From: Pseudomonadota bacterium
GTDB taxonomy: Bacteria > Pseudomonadota > Alphaproteobacteria > Parvibaculales > Parvibaculaceae
NCBI GenBank assembly: GCA_021780275.1
Contig: JAJXZC010000435.1
Coordinates: 1 to 13,457, forward strand
Direction of reading: 5' to 3'
DNA length: 13,457 nucleotides
Shown here: in pieces, positions 8,070 through 13,457 of the stretch
Layout of the letters: every line of letters starts with the position of its first letter
Numbering within the stretch: position 1 is the first letter of the stretch
Notes under the pieces: model-generated
The model's database searches: none
The model's input: only the letters and a program-made list of their open reading frames with translations
What the model was told of the DNA's origin: nothing
Made by a program: the position numbers and the translations under genes

Positions 8070-10043
8070 TCAGGCGCGTTGAATTCGACCATTTCCATAG
8101 CTGTCCACGGACAGCCCCCAGCCCGCTGGAACAGGGCAGGTCAGCGTTGCGCCGTTGACGACCATCGGCCCGCGGAGTTCCGCTCCGCCCTTCAGCGACT
8201 CCCAGCTGTAAACGGTCACATCCTCGCGAGCGCCCGCCATAAACCGTACGTTCCGCGAACGCTGCGTCGGTACGCCGCTGTTCGGCTTGGCGTGGTTGAG
8301 GTCGTGGGATCCGACCGCAAAGCGTGTAGACAGTCGGATGTCGAGCAGCGGCTCCCCGGCATGTCCGCGCTCAGCCACCGCCTGCGCGAGGGCGCCGAGG
8401 ACCGCGGTCGGTTCCGGGGCGTGAGAGCGGACGCTGACCGTCGAGACGTTGTCTTCGCTCTTTCCGAAGTCCAGCTCCCAGACGAATTCAGCTTTTTCCG
8501 GATCAAATCCTTCTCCGCGGAGGTCGCGGTCAGCCTGCACACGCATGCTGTGCACGATGGGCGCCAGGGCGGCGACTGCGGCGCCGTCCCACTTCAGATC
8601 GACTCCCCGCTCGTAGCGGTGCACGACGTCCGATATGGCGGACCCGAATGCGCTGAAGACGGGACCAAGATCGAAGACATAAGCCGCGGGCATGCCGAGC
8701 TTCTCGGCGACGAAGGTCGTGAACATCGGGCCGTTGCCGCCGAATGCGAAAATCGGCGTATTGCGCGTCTCGAGCCCTGCTTCTACGAGCGTTTCGCTGA
8801 CGAGGCTGGCCATCATGGCGATCGCCTCGTCCCGAATGGCGAGAGCGGCGACGTCGACAGAGACGCCGAGCGGCGTCGCCACGTTCTGTTCGATCGCGTG
8901 GCGGGCGAGTTCCGCGTTCAGTTCCCGTCGTCCGCCGAGGAAGTTGGCCGGATCGAGGTACCCGAGGACCAGCAGCGCGTCGGTCAATGTCGCCTGCGCG
9001 CCGCCGAGGCCGTAGCACGCAGGGCCGGGGGCCGCGCCCATGCTTTCCGGTCCCAATGCGACGGAGCCGTCCTGGACGTGAGCGATGGAGCCGCCTCCGA
9101 CAACGGCTGACCGCACCATGGCGAAAGACGTCTGGACCGGAATTTCCATCAGCTTGCCGCCGCGCTGAAATACCGGCGCGCCGTCTCGAACGATGGAGGC
9201 TTTGGTCGTGGTGCCGCCGACATCGAAGCAGACAACGTTCTTGAGACCGTAGGCGTTCGCCATATGTGCGCCGCTGAAGGTTCCGAACACCGGACCAGAT
9301 TCGATCGTGTCGACGGCCTTGGTCTTTCCGATTTTCGCCACGCCGCCGCTCGTATGGCCGATCAGCAGCGCCCCGTTCCATCCGTATTCGTCGCGCAACA
9401 GATCTTCGGCCTTGAACAGCGAGTTCGCGAGCTGCGTGTGCGTGTAGGCGTTCATGACCGAGTAGTGGACACGCGTCTGATCGTGACGCAGCGGCGCCAT
9501 TTCGCTACCGAGCAGGACCGGGACGGCGCCGATGATGTGGTCGGGATACTGGTCTTCGATCGCCTCCTTGATCGCGCGCTCTGCGGCGTTGTCGGGGAAC
9601 GCGTTTTCAAGGCACACGCAGATCCTTCGAACGCCGGTTTCCAGGAGGCGTTTTACGCCGGCGAGCACGTCCGGGGCCGACGGATCGGCGGCCAGGCCGA
9701 CGATCGCGTCATCGGCGACCAGTTCCCCGACGATCGGTGAGCGGCTGTCGCCGTAAAGCTTGTTTTCCTGGCCGGCGGATACGAACACGCCGACCTTCGA
9801 ACCGCGGCGCTCGCCGAGGACGTTGGTCGTGATCGTCGACGACCACCTGATCAGCCGAACCTGCTTGAGGAAGGCGGCGATATCCGAAAAGTTCAGGGCT
9901 TTCGCCGCCTCCTGCAGGCAGGCGACGAAGGATACTGTGTAGTCGTGCGGCGTCGTGTCGACCTTGAACGCGTGCCGCGATGATCCGTCGGACACCAGCG
10001 CGTCAGTCATCGTGCCGCCAGTGTCGATGTCCACAGTATACAT
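8070..10043 (-). CDS. apcA: Hydantoinase A-family ATPase subunit, smaller paralogue (ApcA)
   Basis: This 657-aa HyuA-family protein fits the 70-kDa first gene product of the apc operon. The N-terminal phosphate motif reads DTGGTMTD (residues 7-14) instead of the usual DVGGTFTD. Further landmarks are SGPVFG (249-254), DVGGTTTK (274-281), VGGGSI (315-320), [15 protein letters not shown] (331-345), [12 protein letters not shown] (354-365) and [11 protein letters not shown] 10043 is chosen because family members start within about ten residues of the first phosphate motif and AGGAG (10051-10055) lies 7 nt ahead. The open frame continues upstream to 10229, but that stretch is low-complexity, rich in Arg and Ser, and overlaps the control sequences of this start. 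It pairs with apcC as the second ATP-using subunit. It is the first large gene of the operon, 112 nt behind a small leader ORF. Confidence 0.9.
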   Translation of the reverse strand: MYTVDIDTGGTMTDALVSDGSSRHAFKVDTTPHDYTVSFVACLQEAAKALNFSDIAAFLKQVRLIRWSSTITTNVLGERRGSKVGVFVSAGQENKLYGDSRSPIVGELVADDAIVGLAADPSAPDVLAGVKRLLETGVRRICVCLENAFPDNAAERAIKEAIEDQYPDHIIGAVPVLLGSEMAPLRHDQTRVHYSVMNAYTHTQLANSLFKAEDLLRDEYGWNGALLIGHTSGGVAKIGKTKAVDTIESGPVFGTFSGAHMANAYGLKNVVCFDVGGTTTKASIVRDGAPVFQRGGKLMEIPVQTSFAMVRSAVVGGGSIAHVQDGSVALGPESMGAAPGPACYGLGGAQATLTDALLVLGYLDPANFLGGRRELNAELARHAIEQNVATPLGVSVDVAALAIRDEAIAMMASLVSETLVEAGLETRNTPIFAFGGNGPMFTTFVAEKLGMPAAYVFDLGPVFSAFGSAISDVVHRYERGVDLKWDGAAVAALAPIVHSMRVQADRDLRGEGFDPEKAEFVWELDFGKSEDNVSTVSVRSHAPEPTAVLGALAQAVAERGHAGEPLLDIRLSTRFAVGSHDLNHAKPNSGVPTQRSRNVRFMAGAREDVTVYSWESLKGGAELRGPMVVNGATLTCPVPAGWGLSVDSYGNGRIQRA

Positions 10044-10141
10044 CTGAGCTCTCCTGATTATCGCTTGATTTGGTCGCCTCGGCGCGCGGTCGCGATCAGC
10101 CGGTCTTTTGTGCAAATCCAGGTTTGAGCGCGACGACCCGA

Positions 10142-10154
10142 CCGCAGGCTGCGG
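10142..10154 (-). repeat. Short GC-rich inverted repeat between leader ORF and apcA
   Basis: CCGCAG-G-CTGCGG is a perfect 6-bp inverted repeat with one central base, starting 1 nt after the stop codon of the 47-codon ORF on the minus strand. No U-run follows, so it is not a typical intrinsic terminator. It could stabilise or process the leader part of the transcript. In RNA the inner bases must open to form a loop, leaving about 5 bp. Confidence 0.4.
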
Positions 10155-10155
10155 A

Positions 10156-10299
10156 TTACCTGGCCATGCGCCCGCCGATGAGCTTGCCGCTCTCTTGCCC
10201 GAACATGAGCTCGAGCGTTTCGCTCGCACTGGAGAAAACCCGGAGGTCCGCCGCCGTCTTGACCTTGCCCGCGAGGTCGAACATGCCTGGATAGGCCAT
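10156..10299 (-). CDS. 47-aa leader ORF, medium-chain dehydrogenase C-terminus-like
   Basis: This short gene opens the operon ahead of apcA. ATG 10299 is preceded by a strong GGGAGGA (10309-10315), and 40 of the 46 sense codons after the ATG end in G or C, as in the neighbouring genes, so it is probably translated. Upstream in-frame codons (to 10413) are rich in Arg and His and look noncoding. The peptide contains [30 protein letters not shown] and a basic end. The layout AGK-x-K ... VF ... E-x-LELM ... GK resembles the last 40 or so residues of zinc-type alcohol dehydrogenases and quinone oxidoreductases (MDR family), where a terminal GK motif is common. It could be a remnant of a lost dehydrogenase gene, a leader that tunes translation, or a small accessory peptide. 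The function is unknown. The coding call is moderately firm; the MDR resemblance is by eye only. Confidence 0.65.
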   Translation of the reverse strand: MAYPGMFDLAGKVKTAADLRVFSSASETLELMFGQESGKLIGGRMAR

Positions 10300-10308
10300 T
10301 GTCGTGTT

Positions 10309-10315
10309 TCCTCCC
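10309..10315 (-). promoter_or_regulatory. Ribosome binding site of the 47-aa leader ORF
   Basis: GGGAGGA on the minus strand ends 9 nt before ATG 10299. It is one of the best Shine-Dalgarno matches in the window and sets the start of the small ORF well inside the longer open frame. Confidence 0.65.
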
Positions 10316-10444
10316 TTATCGTGCGGTGTCGTGTGCGTCGGCCGATGCGAGCCGCTGCGCGACCGGCGTCTATTTGCGCGCCCGATCCATCCCGCTTTCT
10401 TTGATGCTGACATTGGCGGCTGTGGAGGTCTATTCGGGACGAAT

Positions 10445-10470
10445 CCTTAGCGTCTAAAGAAATTCCTTAG
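10445..10470. promoter_or_regulatory. Candidate regulator binding site: CCTTAG direct repeats with inverted half-site
   Basis: CCTTAG occurs at 10445-10450 and 10465-10470, exactly 20 bp apart (about two helical turns). CTAAAG, a near-inverted copy, lies between them at 10454-10459. The pairs read as imperfect palindromes in both combinations. The cluster lies about 150 bp ahead of the leader ORF and about 95 bp ahead of the kinase gene. Repeated half-sites at helical spacing are what a dimeric LuxR/FixJ-type regulator such as the one encoded at 12219-12893 would bind. The assignment is inferred. Confidence 0.45.
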
Positions 10471-10564
10471 TGCATTGCAGCAATTCGTCAGCGCCGCGCG
10501 AGACGACCCGTGGTCATGAAACGCGCGCTTTTCCGGCGATCGCTTCGGATGTATCAATCATGCC

Positions 10565-12232
10565 ATGCAACCTATCGGGCGCGACGACCTCCACACGATT
10601 GTCGGAGCCGAGGAGACTCTCGGAGGGGATTTTCCGTCTCGGCTCGTGCTCGAGAACACGATTGTCGGCATCAGCTACATGGCGCATCGACGCTTCCTTT
10701 GGGCGAATGCGCGGATGGCCGAGATCTTCGGTTATGAGATCGGCGAATTGGATGGGCAGCCGGTTCGTCAGCTCTACGTGACGCAGGACGATTACGACGA
10801 CGTCGGCCGGTTGATGTCTGGACACTCGAAGGACGGATTTTACACGCACGAACGCGGCATGGCTCGCAAGGACGGCACATTGATCTGGTGCCGTATTTCC
10901 GGGCGATACATACGGCCCGGCGACACGACATCGCCATCCGTTTGGGTGGTCCAGGATCTCACGGACAAAAAGCGAGCCGAGAACGAATTGCGGCGCGTGA
11001 ACCAGCAGCTCGAATACACGATCGAGAGACGCACGGAGAACCTTCGGCGAACCAATGAAACCCTCAAGGACGAGGTCGAACTGCGGACGAAACTACAGGC
11101 CGTGGCGTTGGCGAGCAGCGAAAAATACAAGACGCTGTTTCGCCACCTTCCATTGGGCGTTCTCGTCGCCGATCATGATCGCGAGGTCGTCGAAGTCAAC
11201 CGAACGCTGCAATCGTATCTGGGCGCGTCCTCCAGACACCATTTGAACGAACTCATAAGAGATGAGGGACGTGTCATTCTTGCAGATGGCGCGACGTGTT
11301 CGCTCGTGCGGATCTTGCAACAGCACGCGGGCGACGCCAGCCGTCGGGTCGATCGTTTCGAATTTTCGTGGCTGAAGACGCAAGGACGGCGACGGGAGAT
11401 TTCCGTGATTGGCGCTCCGCTCTCCTCCACGAGAAAGGGCGTCGTATTTACGTTTACCGACTTGACCGAACAACGTCGGCAGCGAGAACGAGAGAACGAG
11501 CAGCAAGCGGCGCTGGCGCACGCCTCGCGCCTTTCGACTATGGGGCAGATGGCTTCAGCCCTCGCGCACGAGTTGGGCCAGCCGCTCAACGCGTGCCAGA
11601 GCTATATCAGCGGAATTCGTCACAGACTCGAAGCGGGTCAAGGAAACTTCCCGGATCTGGACGAAGCGCTGCAAAAGGCGAACGATTCGCTGAATCAGGC
11701 TGCGCAGATCATCAGGCATGTTCGCGGCTTTGTGTCTCGACACAAGCCGGATTTCGAAGCTGTTGACCTGCCGGCGCTCATTGAGCGAACGCTGTCCCTG
11801 CTGCAACAGCAGATAAAATCGTCGAATGTTCACGTCGATGTCGCTATCGGATCGACAGGTCCGCAAGACGTGCCGCCAGCGCGTGCAAACCCGGTCGAGA
11901 TACAACAGGTTTTGGCGAACCTCATCGTCAATGCGATCGAAGCCATGGAGAACTGCGCTCTCGTCGACAGGAGCTTGAAAATTCGGGTGTCCGTTGCACA
12001 GCACGACATGCTGACCATCGAAGTCGCCGATCGGGGACCGGGGGTTTCGGAGGAACTCTCTTCGAAAATCTTCAACGCATATGTTTCATCGAAGCCGTCG
12101 GGCCTTGGCATGGGCTTGATGATCGCCAGGACGATCGTGGAATCTCACGGCGGCGCGCTCAAGTACGGGACCCAGCGCGCCGGCGGCGCCGTATTTCGTT
12201 TTTCGCTTCCCGTGTGGGATGTCCATGACTGA
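10565..12232 (+). CDS. Cytoplasmic double-PAS sensor histidine kinase (FixL/Tcs type)
   Basis: This 555-aa soluble sensor kinase has no signal peptide or membrane helix. A PAS domain with PAC tail spans about residues 25-135 (ending VWVVQDLTDKKRAE). A coiled-coil linker follows (about 135-185), then a second PAS domain at about 186-300 (ending VVFTFTDLTEQRRQ). The HisKA dimerisation domain carries the phospho-acceptor His335 in HELGQPL, where FixL-like kinases usually have HELNQPL. The ATPase domain shows N-box ANLIVNAIEAM (Asn456), G1 DRGPGV (489-494) and G2 GLGMGL (513-518). ATG 10565 is the only standard start in its short upstream frame, though its ribosome binding site is weak. Its stop overlaps the response regulator start. 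It is divergent from the apc genes, matching the predicted acetophenone-sensing Tcs kinase role in EbN1. The ligand is inferred; no heme-binding residue was identified in either PAS domain. Confidence 0.9.
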   Translation: MQPIGRDDLHTIVGAEETLGGDFPSRLVLENTIVGISYMAHRRFLWANARMAEIFGYEIGELDGQPVRQLYVTQDDYDDVGRLMSGHSKDGFYTHERGMARKDGTLIWCRISGRYIRPGDTTSPSVWVVQDLTDKKRAENELRRVNQQLEYTIERRTENLRRTNETLKDEVELRTKLQAVALASSEKYKTLFRHLPLGVLVADHDREVVEVNRTLQSYLGASSRHHLNELIRDEGRVILADGATCSLVRILQQHAGDASRRVDRFEFSWLKTQGRRREISVIGAPLSSTRKGVVFTFTDLTEQRRQRERENEQQAALAHASRLSTMGQMASALAHELGQPLNACQSYISGIRHRLEAGQGNFPDLDEALQKANDSLNQAAQIIRHVRGFVSRHKPDFEAVDLPALIERTLSLLQQQIKSSNVHVDVAIGSTGPQDVPPARANPVEIQQVLANLIVNAIEAMENCALVDRSLKIRVSVAQHDMLTIEVADRGPGVSEELSSKIFNAYVSSKPSGLGMGLMIARTIVESHGGALKYGTQRAGGAVFRFSLPVWDVHD

Positions 12233-12893
12233 GATCGATCCGTCGGACGTCACGGTATTTATCGTCGATGACGAGCCGACCGTAACGGACGGCTTGGTGT
12301 GGTTGCTCGACTCGGTCAAGATCGCGTGCGTCGTCAACAATTCGGTGCCGAGCTTTCTCCACGCTCTGGAGAGCTTCGAAGGACCAGCATGTGCTGTCAT
12401 CGATCTCCGTATGCCGGGCATGAGCGGACTCGAATTGCAGAAGCATTTGATTGACGCCGGGTTTGATCTGCCGATCATGTTCCTGACCGCGCACGGCGAG
12501 GTGCCTGCGGCGGTCACCGCCATGCAGGCCGGGGCGATCGACTTCATTCAGAAGCCGTTCAATCCCGACAGTTTCCTGACCTCGGTGCAACGCGCCATGC
12601 GCCTCGCCGGGGAACGTTACGCCAAGCGCGCCGTCGATCTTGAACTCCGTCGGCTCGTGGAACAGCTGTCCTCACGCGAGCGCGACGTCCTTTGTGGTCT
12701 GTTGGACGGACGAACCAGCAAGGAGATCGCCATCGCGCTCGATATCAGTCGCAAGACCGTAGATGTTCACCGAGCGAATTTGAGTCGAAAATTGCATGTA
12801 ACTACACATGCGGAGCTGATCCGGCTCTTTGGACGCGCGACGGACTTTCTCGCTGGCGCAGACCAGACGCGTTCGCGTCGCCGGCCGCTCTAG
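12219..12893 (+). CDS. FixJ/NarL-type response regulator with LuxR helix-turn-helix
   Basis: This 224-aa protein has a receiver domain (about residues 11-125) with Asp17-Asp18, phospho-acceptor Asp62 (DLRMPGMSG), Thr90 and Lys112 (QKPF). A LuxR/GerE-type DNA-binding domain follows (about 148-206), with LSSRERDVLCGLLDGRTSKE and the recognition region ISRKTVDVHRANLSRKL. It is the cognate partner of the kinase, whose stop it overlaps. Two in-frame starts are possible, ATG 12219 and ATG 12225; the second has GGGA at better spacing. The last ten or so residues are Arg/Ser-rich. The likely target is the divergent control region of the carboxylase operon, and possibly its own promoter. The family and receiver chemistry are certain; the target is inferred from gene arrangement. 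Confidence 0.92.
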   Translation: MSMTEIDPSDVTVFIVDDEPTVTDGLVWLLDSVKIACVVNNSVPSFLHALESFEGPACAVIDLRMPGMSGLELQKHLIDAGFDLPIMFLTAHGEVPAAVTAMQAGAIDFIQKPFNPDSFLTSVQRAMRLAGERYAKRAVDLELRRLVEQLSSRERDVLCGLLDGRTSKEIAIALDISRKTVDVHRANLSRKLHVTTHAELIRLFGRATDFLAGADQTRSRRRPL

Positions 12894-12901
12894 AGCGTTT
12901 T

Positions 12902-12923
12902 CCAATCTTTTTGAATCGATTGG
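12902..12923. repeat. Small palindromic element after the regulator gene
   Basis: CCAATC (12902-12907) and GATTGG (12918-12923) form a 6-bp inverted repeat around a 10-nt loop, 9 nt after the response regulator stop. An alternative pairing is GAATC (12913-12917) with GATTC (12924-12928). The start, CTCTAGAGCGTTTTCC, resembles short intergenic palindromes common in Hyphomicrobiales. It may help end the kinase-regulator transcript or be a repetitive element used as an insertion target. Confidence 0.45.
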
Positions 12924-13161
12924 GATTCGCATATGTGGAACGACCCCGCGGTCAAGGGTTCTTTCACTATCTGACCATAGGGAGCGGTGCGCCCATATGT
13001 CCGGCCTTTGATCGCGGACATTGGCCGCTGGCCTTGATGACGTTCGCGATAGGACCGGCCAATCAAATCAGCGCGCTTGTTGTGCGCTTGGGAATCCTCG
13101 GCCTTGGGTCTTATCGGGATGTCGTCCCGTGTGGTCATCATAGATCGAATGCACCTTGCCC

Positions 13162-13188
13162 TTGACCGGCCGCGATGCCGCCGGTCAA
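13162..13188. repeat. 9-bp hairpin downstream of the IS110 transposase
   Basis: TTGACCGGC (13162-13170) and GCCGGTCAA (13180-13188) are perfect inverted copies around a 9-nt loop, 20 bases beyond the transposase stop. No T-run follows on either strand, so it is not a standard terminator. It could be part of a structured RNA of the element or a transcript-end stem. Confidence 0.5.
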
Positions 13189-13208
13189 TTCACTGAATCT
13201 AACTGCCG

Positions 13209-13457
13209 TCATGCAGCGGCATTTGCTGCGACTTGATTGTAGCGGACAAACCTTCCTCCTTTGGCGAGAAGCGCCCAAGCGATGCGAGCCATCTTGTTGG
13301 CCAAGGCGATGGCGGCGACCTTGGGTGGCCGGCGCGCCAACAGGCCCGTCAGCCATGGCGATACCGCGGCGCCGCGTCGGGCATGCATTATGACCGCCGT
13401 TGCGCCGACCACCAGAAGCGACCGAAGCGCCGGATTGCCCATCTTGGATATCTTGCC
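13209..13457 (-). CDS. IS110-family transposase, C-terminal part (cut by window edge)
   Basis: The last 82 codons are visible and the frame is open to the window edge. The peptide begins GKISKMGNPALRSLLVVGA and continues with VAAIALANKMARIAWALLAK. These are the conserved end of the Transposase_20 (IS116/IS110/IS902) domain, in which a DEDD RuvC-like N-terminal domain and this C-terminal Ser-containing domain act together in recombination. The N-terminal domain lies outside the window, so completeness cannot be judged. Its presence next to the sensor-regulator genes marks this side of the catabolic cluster as a possible island edge or rearrangement point. Confidence 0.88.
   Translation of the reverse strand, partial: GKISKMGNPALRSLLVVGATAVIMHARRGAAVSPWLTGLLARRPPKVAAIALANKMARIAWALLAKGGRFVRYNQVAANAAA

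Larger units (their letters stand above)
10300..10564. promoter_or_regulatory. Divergent control region between the carboxylase operon and the two-component genes
   Basis: This 265-bp gap separates two divergent transcripts, so both promoters should lie here. No convincing sigma-70 or sigma-54 promoter could be placed by eye. It contains the CCTTAG repeats listed separately. GTCTA also occurs three times on the plus strand (10368-10372, 10428-10432, 10452-10456); the first two, as GTCTAT, are 60 bp apart. These short motifs may be chance. Confidence 0.55.
12925..13457 (-). mobile_element. IS110-family insertion sequence, one end (approximate boundary; continues past right edge)
   Basis: The right 249 bases encode the C-terminus of an IS110-family transposase. 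The 315 bases from the regulator stop (12894) to the transposase stop (13209) hold no convincing gene. This gap includes the palindrome, CATATGT at 12930-12936 and again at 12994-13000, GGCC-rich repeats around 13012-13035 and a 9-bp hairpin at 13162-13188. Most of it is probably the transposase-distal noncoding end of the element. IS110 elements lack clear terminal inverted repeats, so the left boundary (near 12925-12930) is a guess. Confidence 0.5.

Noticed and set aside
4926..9110. A 1394-codon open frame on the plus strand, opposite the apc genes
   Set aside because: It spans several well-identified minus-strand genes and their gaps. Its translation is rich in Arg, Asp, His and Val without family motifs, which is typical of the antisense frame of high-GC3 genes.
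3315..10043. Acetone carboxylase (AcxABC) or N-methylhydantoinase/5-oxoprolinase as identity of the complex
   Set aside because: Acx has one HyuA-like, one HyuB-like and one small subunit, and hydantoinases lack the small zinc-ribbon subunit. Two HyuA paralogues plus a UroD-like protein and Ped fit Apc better.
10044..10229. N-terminal extension of ApcA by 62 residues
   Set aside because: The extension is Arg/Ser/Pro-rich, overlaps the small ORF and hairpin, and lies upstream of a good ribosome binding site next to the ATG that precedes the conserved phosphate loop.
10300..10564. Sigma-54 promoter (GG-N10-GC) for the apc operon
   Set aside because: The best candidates near 10380 (minus strand) are off by one in spacing and lack the conserved flanking bases.
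12890..13141. An 83-codon minus-strand open frame between the regulator and the transposase
   Set aside because: It has no ribosome binding site or known motif and overlaps the palindrome and probable IS end; its composition looks noncoding.
13162..13188. Intrinsic terminator for the transposase gene
   Set aside because: The stem is good but no T-tract follows on either strand, so it is kept only as a hairpin.

Overview
The window looks like the chromosome, or a catabolic island, of a GC-rich alphaproteobacterium, probably in the Hyphomicrobiales. The reasons are the strong G/C preference at third codon positions, the FixL/FixJ-type two-component pair, and an IS110-family transposase next to a short intergenic palindrome. 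The genus cannot be read from the sequence.

Positions 1-10299 (all minus strand) form one long, tightly spaced gene set. In transcription order it holds a 47-codon leader ORF, two hydantoinase-A-like ATPase subunits with a small zinc-ribbon subunit between them, a hydantoinase-B-like subunit, a UroD-fold-like protein, a short-chain dehydrogenase, a COG0523/CobW GTPase, and the N-terminus of an acyl-CoA synthetase cut by the window edge. The order and sizes (657, 129, 730, 684 and 278 aa) match the five-subunit acetophenone carboxylase ApcABCDE known from anaerobic ethylbenzene degradation in Aromatoleum aromaticum EbN1. The dehydrogenase closely resembles (S)-1-phenylethanol dehydrogenase (Ped) of the same pathway. 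The predicted route is 1-phenylethanol to acetophenone (Ped), to benzoylacetate (Apc, ATP and bicarbonate), to benzoylacetyl-CoA (the truncated ligase). No ethylbenzene dehydrogenase or thiolase gene lies in the window.

Positions 10300-10564 are a divergent control region. It contains two CCTTAG direct repeats exactly 20 bp apart with an inverted copy between them, plus GTCTA repeats.

Positions 10565-12893 (plus strand) encode a cytoplasmic double-PAS histidine kinase and an overlapping FixJ/NarL-type response regulator. They are divergent from the carboxylase operon and are the obvious candidates for its aromatic-ketone-responsive control, as predicted for the Tcs/Tcr systems of EbN1.

Positions 12894-13457 hold a short palindrome just after the regulator, a noncoding stretch with a 9-bp hairpin, and the C-terminal end of an IS110-family transposase (minus strand) that runs off the right edge. 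The noncoding stretch is probably the transposase-distal end of that insertion sequence.

The parts that differ from the textbook pathway are the 47-aa leader ORF that looks like the tail of a medium-chain dehydrogenase, the COG0523 metal-chaperone-type GTPase inside the operon, and ped placed behind apcE without ethylbenzene dehydrogenase genes beside it.
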